The notes under the pieces were generated by a model. The model ran no database searches. It was given only the letters and a program-made list of their open reading frames with translations, and was not told the origin of the DNA. Shown piece by piece: positions 16,666 to 24,996 of a DNA stretch of 64,000 nucleotides. Position 1 is the first letter of the stretch. Each line of letters starts with the position of its first letter. The position numbers and the translations under genes were made by a program. Source of the stretch: Dyadobacter fermentans (lineage in GTDB: Bacteria > Bacteroidota > Bacteroidia > Cytophagales > Spirosomataceae); contig NZ_JAHXBN010000006.1 in NCBI RefSeq assembly GCF_019924045.1, positions 241,864-305,863 on the forward strand. The letters are read 5' to 3'.

Positions 16666-18156
16666 ATGAGTCAAACCGCAATTCACCCCGCTGACGTTAC
16701 CGATGAACTTCTCGCCGCTTACGAAACCGTAATCGGGCTCGAAGTACATTGCCAGCTTCTGACGGAATCCAAGCTGTTTACCCGCGATTTCAACATTTTC
16801 GGTACAGAGCCCAACACCAATATCGGTCCGCTGACGATCGCTTTGCCCGGGACTCTGCCGAAAGTCAATAAAAAAGCCGTCGAATACGCCATCCGCCTCG
16901 GTATAGCCTGCGGATGCTCCATTAGTAAAAGGACTATTTTCGACCGCAAAAATTATTTCTACCCCGATCTTCCGAAAGGTTACCAGATCTCGCAGGACAA
17001 AAAACCGATCTGCGAGCAAGGTGGCGTGCATATTTCGTTCAAACACGACGGCAAGTTCACCGAGAAAACGATCCGTTTCCACCATATCCATTTGGAAGAA
17101 GACGCAGGGAAATCGGTGCACGACGGCAGCCATGCCGAGACAATGCTGGATTACAACCGCGCCGGAACTCCGCTGGTAGAGATGGTTTCCGAGCCGGATT
17201 TGCGCTCGGCAGAGGAAACGGGCGCATTTGTGACAGAAATCCGCCGCCTGGTGCGCTACCTCGGCATCAGCGACGGTAATATGGAAGAAGGTTCCCTGCG
17301 TGCGGACGTGAACGTATCGCTGCGCAAGAAAGGCGCTCTGGAATATGGGACGAAGGTCGAGATCAAAAACATGAACTCGATCCGCAATATGATGCGTGCC
17401 ATTGCTTATGAGGAACGTCGCCAGGCAGCCATGCTCGAAAACGGCGAGGTGATCCAGCAGGAAACGCGGATGTTTGACGTGGAAACGGGACAGACTTACG
17501 GAATGCGCGTAAAGGAAACAATGAACGATTACCGCTACTTCCCGGATCCCGATCTGAGCCCGGTAGTGGTTTCGGACGAATGGCTGGAAAGCATCAAGGC
17601 AAGTATGCCTGCGTTGCCGCACGAGCTTCGCGAGAAATTTGTGAACCAATATGGTATCCCGGCCTACGACGCCGCGGTACTGACCGATACCCGCGAGCTG
17701 GCCGAGTATTTCGAGGCAGTTTGTGCCAAAACAACGCATTTCAAAGCCGCATCCAACTGGCTGATGGGCCCTGTGAAATCGTATCTGAACGATCACCATG
17801 GCGACATCGCGCATTTCCCGATCAGTGCGGGAAACCTTGCGGCACTGATCGAGCTGAACGAATCGGGTGCAGTAAGCCATTCCGTGGCTGCGCAGAAGGT
17901 TTTCCCGGTAATGCTGGAAGAGCCTGATCGCGAGCCGTCGGAGATCGCGTCTTCAAATAACTGGCTGCAAAACAGCAATACGAACGAGCTTGAAACGTTG
18001 GTAGATGAGGTAATCGGCGCAATGCCCGACAAGGTTGCCGCTTATAGAAAAGGGAAAAAAGGATTGATGGGATTGTTCGTCGGCGAAGTAATGAAAAAAT
18101 CAAATGGAGCCGCCGATCCCAAGCTTGTGAACCAGCTGCTGGCGCAAAAGTTATAG
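16666..18156 (+). CDS. gatB: Asp-tRNA(Asn)/Glu-tRNA(Gln) amidotransferase subunit B
   Basis: The GatB subunit activates the mischarged tRNA-bound Asp/Glu for amidation in the GatCAB complex. The catalytic cradle begins ETVIGLEVHCQLLTESKLF near residue 24, then DLPKGYQISQ near residue 102 and LEEDAGKSVHD near residue 145. The motif EYGTKVEIKNMNSIRNM is near residue 225. The helical and YqeY-like tail covers the last ~150 residues and ends GAADPKLVNQLLAQKL. At 496 residues it is full length. gatA and gatC are not in the window. The TlpA-type gene follows 32 bp later. Confidence 0.96.
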   Translation: MSQTAIHPADVTDELLAAYETVIGLEVHCQLLTESKLFTRDFNIFGTEPNTNIGPLTIALPGTLPKVNKKAVEYAIRLGIACGCSISKRTIFDRKNYFYPDLPKGYQISQDKKPICEQGGVHISFKHDGKFTEKTIRFHHIHLEEDAGKSVHDGSHAETMLDYNRAGTPLVEMVSEPDLRSAEETGAFVTEIRRLVRYLGISDGNMEEGSLRADVNVSLRKKGALEYGTKVEIKNMNSIRNMMRAIAYEERRQAAMLENGEVIQQETRMFDVETGQTYGMRVKETMNDYRYFPDPDLSPVVVSDEWLESIKASMPALPHELREKFVNQYGIPAYDAAVLTDTRELAEYFEAVCAKTTHFKAASNWLMGPVKSYLNDHHGDIAHFPISAGNLAALIELNESGAVSHSVAAQKVFPVMLEEPDREPSEIASSNNWLQNSNTNELETLVDEVIGAMPDKVAAYRKGKKGLMGLFVGEVMKKSNGAADPKLVNQLLAQKL

Positions 18157-18188
18157 ATCACACATTCGACAATCAGTTATAGAAGATC

Positions 18189-19340
18189 ATGAAGGCATTT
18201 ATCAAACAGAGTGCAGGGGTTTTGGGCGCCGCGTTACTGAGCTTCCAGGCCCTGGCGCAGATCGAACCGAAAGGCTTTACCATTAACGGGAAGGTTAAAA
18301 GCGGTTCAAAAGGCGAGAAAGTCATTCTGTCGCTGTCCACCGCAGCCGGATCTTCTGTTAAACTCGATTCCACATTACTAGGCGCCGACGGCAGCTTTAC
18401 ACTGAAAGGTGTAGATAAGGACCGTGGCAGCTTTTTTACAGTCAATATCGCCGACCGGCAGAAATTCCCCTTACTCGTGGAAGGCGAGGAAACATTCAAT
18501 ATCACCGCCGACGGCACCCCGCGCGACGATAAAGGCAATGGCGGAAAGGTAGCCATCACCGGTTCCAAAAACATGGAGTACTACGCCAAAATCGACCAGC
18601 TAATGCAGGCGTTCTCAGCGAAAGTAACCGGCTGGAATGAACAATATGCCGCGGCAGAAGAGAAAAAAGACGCTAAAAAAATTCAGGAGATACAACAGGC
18701 TTACCAAGCGGCAGAAAAGGAAAGAGTAACTGCATTGCGCCAGATGATCCCGGAAATGGGCACATCACTGATCGCACTTTTTGCCGCGAACAACTTCCTC
18801 ACGCCTGAAAACGACCTGGATGTGCTGAAAAAGCTGGCTGATGATTATTCCAAAGTAGAACCCGTGCCTACGCTTGCAAAAGGTTTTATTGGTTCTGTTA
18901 AAAGAATGGCAGGATTGGCAGTTGGTGAAGTAGCTCCCGATTTCACACTCAACAGCCCCGAAGGCAAACAGATCGCATTGTCGTCGTTGCGCGGCAAATA
19001 TGTACTGATCGACTTCTGGGCATCGTGGTGCGGACCTTGCCGGATGGAGAACCCGAATGTAGTCCGCATGTACGGCAAATTCAAGGACAAAGGCTTCGAT
19101 ATCTTCGGCGTATCGCTGGACGATAACGAAAAAGCATGGAAAACAGCCATCGAGCGTGATAAGCTGACCTGGCTGCACGGTTCTGAATTGAAGAAATGGA
19201 ATTCCGGCGTCGCACAGACTTACGGCGTGAATGCGATTCCGGCTACATTCCTGCTCGATAAAGAAGGCAAGATCATTGCAAAAAACCTCCGCGGTGCGGC
19301 GCTTGAAACCAAGCTGACCGAGCTGCTGGGAGCTCAGTAA
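18189..19340 (+). CDS. TlpA-family thioredoxin with N-terminal DUF4369-type domain
   Basis: Secreted or envelope disulfide oxidoreductase. Signal peptide residues 1-23 (ending FQALAQ), an Ig-like DUF4369-type domain at about 30-130, a helical linker at 135-230, then an AhpC/TSA-thioredoxin domain from about residue 240. The active site WASWCGPC lies at residues 277-284 and the cis-Pro loop is GVNAIPATFLLDKEGKI. Bacteroidota have many such proteins; substrates are unknown. It follows gatB closely, which looks like transcriptional convenience rather than a shared function. Confidence 0.88.
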   Translation: MKAFIKQSAGVLGAALLSFQALAQIEPKGFTINGKVKSGSKGEKVILSLSTAAGSSVKLDSTLLGADGSFTLKGVDKDRGSFFTVNIADRQKFPLLVEGEETFNITADGTPRDDKGNGGKVAITGSKNMEYYAKIDQLMQAFSAKVTGWNEQYAAAEEKKDAKKIQEIQQAYQAAEKERVTALRQMIPEMGTSLIALFAANNFLTPENDLDVLKKLADDYSKVEPVPTLAKGFIGSVKRMAGLAVGEVAPDFTLNSPEGKQIALSSLRGKYVLIDFWASWCGPCRMENPNVVRMYGKFKDKGFDIFGVSLDDNEKAWKTAIERDKLTWLHGSELKKWNSGVAQTYGVNAIPATFLLDKEGKIIAKNLRGAALETKLTELLGAQ

Positions 19341-19364
19341 TACACTTTTTGGTTTATAAATAAT

Positions 19365-19396
19365 AAAATCCGCAGAGTTGATCCTGCGGATTTTTT
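19365..19396 (+). terminator. Rho-independent terminator after the TlpA-type gene
   Basis: An 11-bp stem AAAATCCGCAG / CTGCGGATTTT with an 8-nt loop and continuing T run, 24 bp after the stop. Confidence 0.9.
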
Positions 19397-19451
19397 GCGT
19401 TTTTAAAAGTTCATGAATTTAAAGTACTCTCTTAACTCATGAACTTTGGAC

Positions 19452-20330
19452 TCATAAACCCTCGTCGAGCTGGTAATGAAACAGTAGCGGGTCGGGATAT
19501 TTGAAATCATACCGGTACGCTTTTCCGAATTTATCCCCTGAAATCACTTTAAATGAAGGCGGTACCTCCGGCTTCCTGAATGTGGGTGCCTCCCATCCGA
19601 ATTGCGCGCAGGAATCGACGTACACTTCGCTGCGTGTCGGGTGAAACGGGGCCGTGATATTGAACGTCTCGTTTTGTAATCCTTGCCGGACAACGGCCGT
19701 GATAATGCCGACAGCATCATCACGGTGAATGTAATTGACTGGGATATCTCCGGTAGTCATGTCCTTCTGTCCTTTTACATACTTTCCGGGAATGCGGTTG
19801 TAACCCAGCAGCCCGCTCAATCTAAGAATCGTTACGGTTTTTCCCGGCCTTAATGCAGCTATTGCATTCTCCGCTGCTACCATCTCGGGCTGGGCTGAAT
19901 GTTCGGGCAGTTGTACGTCCGGTTCTACGGCTGTTTGGCTCAGGTCACGGTAAACCCCGGTGGAGCTTACAAAAACCACTTCTTTCGCCGGAGACTGCCT
20001 GATCGCTTCGGCGACCATCTGCATTTGGGCAGTATAGTTTCCCGCTACGTTTTGCGACATGCGGGGCGGAACAGCGATTACCACAATATCCGCATCGAAA
20101 AACGACCCTGAAATGTCGGCATCAAGGCCGGCATCGGGGTTCAACGGTAGCAAGTAGCCGTCAACACCAACTCCTGCAAAAATGTCCAGTTTGGTCTCCG
20201 ATGTGGTACTCCCTTTCACCACGGATGTAATACCGCTGCCCAGTAACCGTTTAGCTAATGAAAACCCGAGCCAGCCGCAGCCCAGGATGCTTATGCGTTT
20301 TTTTTCTACTTTTGAAACTTGTTCCGACAT
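19452..20330 (-). CDS. Rossmann-fold NAD(P)-dependent epimerase/dehydratase-like protein
   Basis: Extended short-chain dehydrogenase-type protein, similar in layout to YeeZ. The N-terminus ISILGCGWLGFSLAKRLL (residues 13-30) is the dinucleotide-binding GxGxxG fold; VVFVSSTGVYRD near residue 118 holds the Ser/Thr-Tyr catalytic region, although the usual YxxxK is not plain. DIPVNYIHRDDAVGIITAV near residue 195 is typical of epimerases. The substrate is unknown. At 292 residues it is full length. Divergent from gldB, with only 16 bp between the start codons. Confidence 0.8.
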   Translation of the reverse strand: MSEQVSKVEKKRISILGCGWLGFSLAKRLLGSGITSVVKGSTTSETKLDIFAGVGVDGYLLPLNPDAGLDADISGSFFDADIVVIAVPPRMSQNVAGNYTAQMQMVAEAIRQSPAKEVVFVSSTGVYRDLSQTAVEPDVQLPEHSAQPEMVAAENAIAALRPGKTVTILRLSGLLGYNRIPGKYVKGQKDMTTGDIPVNYIHRDDAVGIITAVVRQGLQNETFNITAPFHPTRSEVYVDSCAQFGWEAPTFRKPEVPPSFKVISGDKFGKAYRYDFKYPDPLLFHYQLDEGL

Positions 20331-20346
20331 ATATTCTCTCCGCCAA

Positions 20347-21357
20347 ATGGTTTATTTCAGGTCCTTATTGTGCATTCTGTTTGTAGCTTTCCTCCAATTC
20401 TCGTGTAAAACCGACCAGCGCAAGGAGGCGGACACCAGCAATATCCAGGTTGAACTGGTTTCCAAAAATCTCGACGAGGAACTGTTTTCCTGCAAATCGG
20501 TGGAAGATGTACAAAAGTTCCTCGACAGCCATCCCTATCTTGCCAAAGCCTATTTTACGGATGCCCCCGTGGAGCCTGCGAAACTGGCAGCGCATTTGTT
20601 TACAATCCTGCAAAATCCCGACTTACAGGCATTCCGCGCGCAACTCGACTCGATTATCGGCGACCGCAAAACCCGTATCCTGAACCCGCTGACCAACGCA
20701 TTCAGGCAAATTAAATACCATTACCCCCAATTCAGAATCCCTGAGGTAGATTTTATCGTTACCGGCTTCACCGGCAACGACCTTTATATTTCCGATTCGC
20801 TGATCGTTATCGGCCTCGACTATTTTGGCGGCCCGGCTGCGCGTTACCGGCCCAACGTATATGATTACCAGCTTCGCCGTTACCAGCGCGAGTACATTGT
20901 GCCGTCGATCGTTTTCTTTGAATCCAATCAGTTCAATTTCATGAATGTCGGCGACCAGACACTGCTATCCGATATGATAGGTTATGGCAAAGGCTATGAG
21001 TTTGTGAAGCAGATCATGCCGCAAACACCCGACAGCCTCATTATTGGTTATTCGGAGGAGGATTTGAGAAAAACCTACAATAGCCAAACCGACATTTGGG
21101 CTTATTTCATTTCCAGCAAGCTGCTCTACGAAAAAAGCGACCTGAAAAAGCGCAAGTTCATCGACGACCGCCCATTCACTACCGAAATTGGCAACAAGGT
21201 ACCAGGCGCCATCGGCCGATGGGTAGGCTGGCGAATCGTGAGCCGGTTTTTGGCCGAAAATCCCGACACAAAGCTCACTGATCTCATGGCGATTGATAAT
21301 GCCGGCCGAATTTTGCAGGAATCGGGATATAAGGGGCAGACAGACGAAGATGAGTAA
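20347..21357 (+). CDS. gldB: Gliding motility lipoprotein GldB
   Basis: Lipoprotein of the Bacteroidota gliding/type IX secretion gene set. The start at 20347 gives a clean lipoprotein signal (FRSLLCILFVAFLQFSC, Cys at residue 20); the longer open frame overlaps the divergent gene and is rejected. Family features in the C-terminal half include YGKGYEFVKQIMPQTPDSLIIGYSEEDL region, IWAYFISSKLLYEKSDLKKRKFI and the PGAIGRWVGWRIVSRFL block. At 336 residues the length fits. GldB is needed for gliding in Flavobacterium but also occurs in non-gliding relatives. It lies 46 bp before nuoH. Confidence 0.88.
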   Translation: MVYFRSLLCILFVAFLQFSCKTDQRKEADTSNIQVELVSKNLDEELFSCKSVEDVQKFLDSHPYLAKAYFTDAPVEPAKLAAHLFTILQNPDLQAFRAQLDSIIGDRKTRILNPLTNAFRQIKYHYPQFRIPEVDFIVTGFTGNDLYISDSLIVIGLDYFGGPAARYRPNVYDYQLRRYQREYIVPSIVFFESNQFNFMNVGDQTLLSDMIGYGKGYEFVKQIMPQTPDSLIIGYSEEDLRKTYNSQTDIWAYFISSKLLYEKSDLKKRKFIDDRPFTTEIGNKVPGAIGRWVGWRIVSRFLAENPDTKLTDLMAIDNAGRILQESGYKGQTDEDE

Positions 21358-21367
21358 GTTTTTTACT

Positions 21368-21375
21368 TACTTTTG
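21368..21375 (+). promoter_or_regulatory. -7 promoter box for nuoH
   Basis: TACTTTTG matches TAnnTTTG, 28 bp before the nuoH ATG and just after gldB, suggesting that nuoH can be transcribed on its own. Confidence 0.55.
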
Positions 21376-21403
21376 CGTCAAACCATTGTTCAGATAGCAT
21401 TTA

Positions 21404-22489
21404 ATGCCTTTTACGCTCATCATTTTCCTCCTGCTTGTTCCCGGCTTTGTCGTGATCGGTGTGTATCTGGAACGGAAGGTTTCCGCCTTTATTCAGGACC
21501 GCCTCGGGCCTATGGAAGTTGGGAAATGGGGTTTATTGCAGCTCTTCGCCGATTTGCTCAAACTGCTTCAAAAAGAGGACATTGTACCCAAAGCCGCCGA
21601 CCGGAGACTATTTCTGATCGCTCCGTTCGTCATTTTCATATCTGTTTTTGCAGGATTCGCCGTGGTGCCGCTAGCGCCTGAGCTCGCGGGATCGGGTGCG
21701 GCCGTGGGGGTGTTTTTTCTGCTCACGATCGTTTCTGTGGACGTAATCGGGCTGCTCATGGCCGGGTGGGGTTCCAATAACAAATTTGCATTATATGGCG
21801 CCATGCGCGCGGTAGCGCAGATCGTCTCCTACGAAATCCCGCTGGGTCTTTCCATTCTCTGTGTGGTGATGCTCACGCAGACGCTCGATTTACAGGTTAT
21901 CAGCTACCAGCAAGGCATTTACACACCGGATACCATATACCTTTTTGGCATGCGCGATTTCGGAATCGATGTGAGTGGTGTGGGCGGGTTCCTAACCTGG
22001 AATATTGTGCGCAATCCATTCCTGCTGATTGCCTATGTGGTTTTCTTCATTGCTTCGCTGGCCGAATGTAATCGTGCACCTTTCGACCTCCCGGAAGGCG
22101 AATCGGAGCTGGTGGCCGGTTTTCACACCGAATATTCCGGGATGCGCTGGGCGCTGTTCATGCTGTCGGAATATGGTATGATGCTGCTGGTGTCGTTACT
22201 GGGTGCTATTCTTTTCTTGGGAAGTTGGAACACGCCGCTGCCTAATATCGGGCCTTTGAAGCTGGCCGACTGGACCAGTGGGGCGCCGGGAACCTTCTTT
22301 GGCTATGTTACCGGTATTTTCTGGTTGCTATCGAAAGCATTGTTCGGCATTCTGATTCAGATGTGGGCACGCTGGACGCTCCCACGCCTCCGCGTAGACC
22401 AACTTATGTACCTCGGCTGGAAGGTACTCACGCCGGTAGGACTCGTATTATTCTTTATATCAGGAGTTTGGCGCCTGATCGGCGTCTGA
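21404..22489 (+). CDS. nuoH: NADH-quinone oxidoreductase subunit H (standalone)
   Basis: Complex I membrane subunit at the junction of the quinone-binding and proton-pumping arms. Signatures are ERKVSAFIQDRLGPMEVGKWG near residues 23-43, YEIPLGLSILC near residue 144, and AECNRAPFDLPEGESELVAGFHTEYSG near residue 220-246 with its conserved acidic residues intact. Eight to nine helices; 361 residues is normal. The other nuo genes that usually flank it (nuoG and nuoI) are not present; neighbours are gldB and a convergent DUF3299-like gene that abuts the stop codon. The reading frame looks functional. Confidence 0.95.
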   Translation: MPFTLIIFLLLVPGFVVIGVYLERKVSAFIQDRLGPMEVGKWGLLQLFADLLKLLQKEDIVPKAADRRLFLIAPFVIFISVFAGFAVVPLAPELAGSGAAVGVFFLLTIVSVDVIGLLMAGWGSNNKFALYGAMRAVAQIVSYEIPLGLSILCVVMLTQTLDLQVISYQQGIYTPDTIYLFGMRDFGIDVSGVGGFLTWNIVRNPFLLIAYVVFFIASLAECNRAPFDLPEGESELVAGFHTEYSGMRWALFMLSEYGMMLLVSLLGAILFLGSWNTPLPNIGPLKLADWTSGAPGTFFGYVTGIFWLLSKALFGILIQMWARWTLPRLRVDQLMYLGWKVLTPVGLVLFFISGVWRLIGV

Positions 22490-22942
22490 TCATTTGACGA
22501 TCTCCGCACCGTCCAGAATGTAGTTCATCTGGTAAATATCATCGGCATTGAGTTTCAATGTGCCGGTGAAAGTAAGGCGCTCGTCGGTTTTGAACTTCTT
22601 CCCGTCCTTCTTCTTGAAATTCAGGGTCATGACCGTTTCCGGCCCCGCTCCTCCGCAGAAAAAGCACGCGCTGAACGGAAATGCGGAAAGCACGTACAAA
22701 TTGGCTTCCAAATCAACCGGAAGGATGTAACCTGTAATCGAAACCTGCTGATTTTTCAGCTTCTGCACGCTCGGTCCGAATGTCGGGTGCAGCATGTAGA
22801 TCGACTCTTCGGCATACCATTTCTTCTTAAAAGTAACGTCCCGCAGCGTTTCCCAGGTCAGTTTCACCGGTTCAACCGCCGGTTTGAAAGCGAACAATGA
22901 AACGATGCAGAAGAACAATATGCTGATTTTGACAGATTTCAT
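22490..22942 (-). CDS. DUF3299-like secreted protein, third gene of the ABC module
   Basis: 150-residue exported protein of unknown function. A signal peptide (residues 1-20, KISILFFCIVSLFAFKP) is followed by a domain with VSITGYILPVDL near residue 69 and FPFSACFFCGGAGPETVM near residue 91, which resembles the DUF3299 pattern of a GY-x-LP strand followed by a Cys-containing loop. It lies 58 bp downstream of an FtsX-type permease on the same strand. In Vibrio and Pseudomonas a DUF3299 protein is encoded beside an ABC ATPase and permease in zinc-responsive operons (recalled from the literature), so a metal-linked role is possible. The two loop cysteines (CFFC) could bind metal. Confidence 0.65.
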   Translation of the reverse strand: MKSVKISILFFCIVSLFAFKPAVEPVKLTWETLRDVTFKKKWYAEESIYMLHPTFGPSVQKLKNQQVSITGYILPVDLEANLYVLSAFPFSACFFCGGAGPETVMTLNFKKKDGKKFKTDERLTFTGTLKLNADDIYQMNYILDGAEIVK

Positions 22943-22983
22943 CAGTATTCCAATTTTGTATTACAATGATTTGTACCGGTTTA

Positions 22984-22991
22984 CAAATTTA
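22984..22991 (-). promoter_or_regulatory. Possible -7 box for the DUF3299-like gene
   Basis: On the minus strand TAAATTTG matches TAnnTTTG, 41 bp upstream of the start codon. No convincing -33 is visible, so read-through from the permease is equally likely. Confidence 0.35.
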
Positions 22992-23000
22992 CACACATTA

Positions 23001-24245
23001 TTATTCCTCCGCCAGTGTCCGCGAGATATTCAACCGGTAAATACCGAGCGACGGTAACGCAGCCGCTACTACGCCAATCGCCAGCGCACCGAAAAACAGG
23101 TAAACTTCTTCCGGCAGCAAAGCAAATTTACCCAGCGAGTAATGGAAGTCCTGCTCCGCCGATTTGGAAAACACCCACAAACCAATGCGGCTGGCGATGA
23201 TACCGACAAAAAAACCGATAACGGCCAGAGATAATCCCTCAATCAGCAACATCAAAAACAGCCTCGTACGCGTGGCCCCCATGGAAAGCATCAGGGCCAT
23301 TTCGTATTTCCTGTCTTTTAATGAGTTATATAAAGAAATAAAAACACTGACGCCCGCAATGGAAATAATGATCAGGGCCAGAGTCCGTAATGTTTCGATT
23401 CCTACTCCCAGCAATGAGAACAACCGGTTAATCTCGATACTGGGCAGTGCGGCTTGCATGGAAGTATTGTCGTTGATTTGCCGGGGAATGGTCATCAGTC
23501 CCATTGGGTTACGGAACTGGATTAATGCGCTGGTTACGTCCTTTCCTTCTTCGTCGGGTTCGGGGTCAGTGTGTGCCTGTCCGTCGGTATGCTCCACTTC
23601 CCCGACCGCCGGTGCTTCTGCTCCTTCGGAATGCTCGTGAATGTCCCAAACGCTTGATAGCCGGGTGATAATCAGTTGGTCCACCACCGTGCCGCTGGGC
23701 TGAAAAATGCCTACAACCTTGTATTTCTTATCCTCATGTTTCTCCCCTTCCGAATCCAGGCCGTGCGATCCCGAAAACTGGTCTCCGATTTTCAGCCTGG
23801 AATCCCGCGCCACCTTGCTGCCGATCGTCACTTCCATGGAGGCATTATATAAATGTCCTTCGGCGAGTTTGGCGTTAAAATGCTCGACATACTTCGGCGT
23901 CGTGCCCAGAATGCGGAAACCCTGATAGTTGTCGCCCATCGAAAGCGGTATAACGGTTTTCACAAAAGGGTTTTTACGCAATGCATTCACCTCGGCCAAC
24001 GGGATGTTGCCGGTAGGCGCGTCGATCTGGTAAATGCTCGAAAGGATCACCTGCAATGGGCTTCCTTTGGCCCCTACCACCATGTCGATGCCTTTCAGGT
24101 TGCGCTTAAACTGTTCGTCGAGCTGTTTATTCAGCAGCAAAAGCAGGGAGATCATGCCGATACCGAGGGTCAGCAACAATGCGCTCAAAAAGCTGTTGAG
24201 CTTCTTTTCCCGGAGATTGGCAATGCTGATCTTGAATAGGTTCAT
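23001..24245 (-). CDS. ABC transporter permease (FtsX/MacB type) with His/Asp/Glu-rich insert
   Basis: Membrane subunit with the type-VII topology: helix 1 at about residues 17-37 (FLSALLLTLGIGMISLLLLL), a large extracytoplasmic domain at about 40-290, then three helices in the last 140 residues (RTLALIIISIAGVSVFISLYN; LFLMLLIEGLSLAVIGFFVG; LFFGALAIGVVAAAL). The extracytoplasmic domain has two stretches rich in His, Asp and Glu, one around SHGLDSEGEKHEDKK and one around IHEHSEGAEAPAVGEVEHTD and beyond, as often seen in metal-handling proteins. The ATG at 24245 (MNLFKISIANLREKK, 414 residues) is chosen over an upstream ATG that lies inside the ATPase gene. It follows the ATPase by 10 bp. Confidence 0.85.
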   Translation of the reverse strand: MNLFKISIANLREKKLNSFLSALLLTLGIGMISLLLLLNKQLDEQFKRNLKGIDMVVGAKGSPLQVILSSIYQIDAPTGNIPLAEVNALRKNPFVKTVIPLSMGDNYQGFRILGTTPKYVEHFNAKLAEGHLYNASMEVTIGSKVARDSRLKIGDQFSGSHGLDSEGEKHEDKKYKVVGIFQPSGTVVDQLIITRLSSVWDIHEHSEGAEAPAVGEVEHTDGQAHTDPEPDEEGKDVTSALIQFRNPMGLMTIPRQINDNTSMQAALPSIEINRLFSLLGVGIETLRTLALIIISIAGVSVFISLYNSLKDRKYEMALMLSMGATRTRLFLMLLIEGLSLAVIGFFVGIIASRIGLWVFSKSAEQDFHYSLGKFALLPEEVYLFFGALAIGVVAAALPSLGIYRLNISRTLAEE

Positions 24246-24255
24246 TGGGATTGTT

Positions 24256-24882
24256 TTACAGAAAAACCTGGTTAGAAAACTCGTCTTTGAGGCGCTGGTC
24301 ATGGGTAACCACCACCAGGCTTGCACCGATCTGTGCCGACTGCTTTTTCAGAAGCTGGATCACGCGCCGGCAATTATCGTCGTCGAGGTTGGACGTGGGT
24401 TCATCGGCGAGGATGATATTCGGGTTGTTCATCAACGACCGCGCTATGCTTACACGCTGCTGCTCGCCCTGACTGAGCTGATTCGTTTTTTTGGATAAAT
24501 GATCCGCAAAACCCAGCTGCTCGGCGAGGTGACGGGCTTTTAGGCGATCTTCCTTCTGATTGGCCAGGTAATTGGACAGCAAAATGTTGTCCATTACTGA
24601 AAGCGAGCTCACAAAATGCGGCCGCTGATAGATAATACCAATGTTTTTGGCGCGTGTGACGGTAATTTCCTGGGGTGTCAGGTTTTTAATGGATTTGCCC
24701 GCGATGACAACATCACCTGACTCCGGCGTCAGCAGCAGCGCCAGCAAATGCAGCAATGTAGTTTTGCCCTTGCCCGACTGACCGAGGATCAGGAGCGTTT
24801 CCTTATCATTGCAATGAATATCGGGGAAGCTGAATTTTTTCTGAGCAGAATAAGAAAACCGTAGCTGGTTACTCGAAATCAT
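24256..24882 (-). CDS. ABC transporter ATP-binding protein (partner of the FtsX permease)
   Basis: Nucleotide-binding subunit of the LolD/MacB class. Walker A GQSGKGKTT is at residues 32-40, with Lys in place of the more common Ser/Ala at the sixth position; Q-loop IIYQRPHF near residue 85; signature LSQGEQQRVSIARSL near residue 136; Walker B NIILADEPTSNLDDD near residue 158; and the H-loop VVVTHDQRL. The ATG at 24882 gives 208 residues starting MISSNQLRFSYSAQKK, typical of the family; 27 codons of open frame lie upstream. It is the first gene of a three-gene minus-strand unit with the permease and the DUF3299-like gene. Confidence 0.9.
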   Translation of the reverse strand: MISSNQLRFSYSAQKKFSFPDIHCNDKETLLILGQSGKGKTTLLHLLALLLTPESGDVVIAGKSIKNLTPQEITVTRAKNIGIIYQRPHFVSSLSVMDNILLSNYLANQKEDRLKARHLAEQLGFADHLSKKTNQLSQGEQQRVSIARSLMNNPNIILADEPTSNLDDDNCRRVIQLLKKQSAQIGASLVVVTHDQRLKDEFSNQVFL

Positions 24883-24969
24883 TTTCTGTGGCGCTTTTTG
24901 AGTACACAATGATAAGGAAGATTTGTCGTTGAAATGGTGTTGCATCCTGAAGAAAACCAACAACTATTC

Positions 24970-24977
24970 TATTTTTG
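24970..24977 (+). promoter_or_regulatory. -7 promoter box for the DUF6089 pair
   Basis: TATTTTTG matches TAnnTTTG, 19 bp before the chosen ATG at 24997, and supports that start over the upstream one at 24934. Confidence 0.55.
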
Positions 24978-24996
24978 CAAAAAAATCGATCTGAAA

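Noticed and set aside
16612..17880. 422-residue minus-strand open frame opposite gatB
   Set aside because: GatB on the other strand has all family motifs; this frame is an antisense shadow caused by codon bias.
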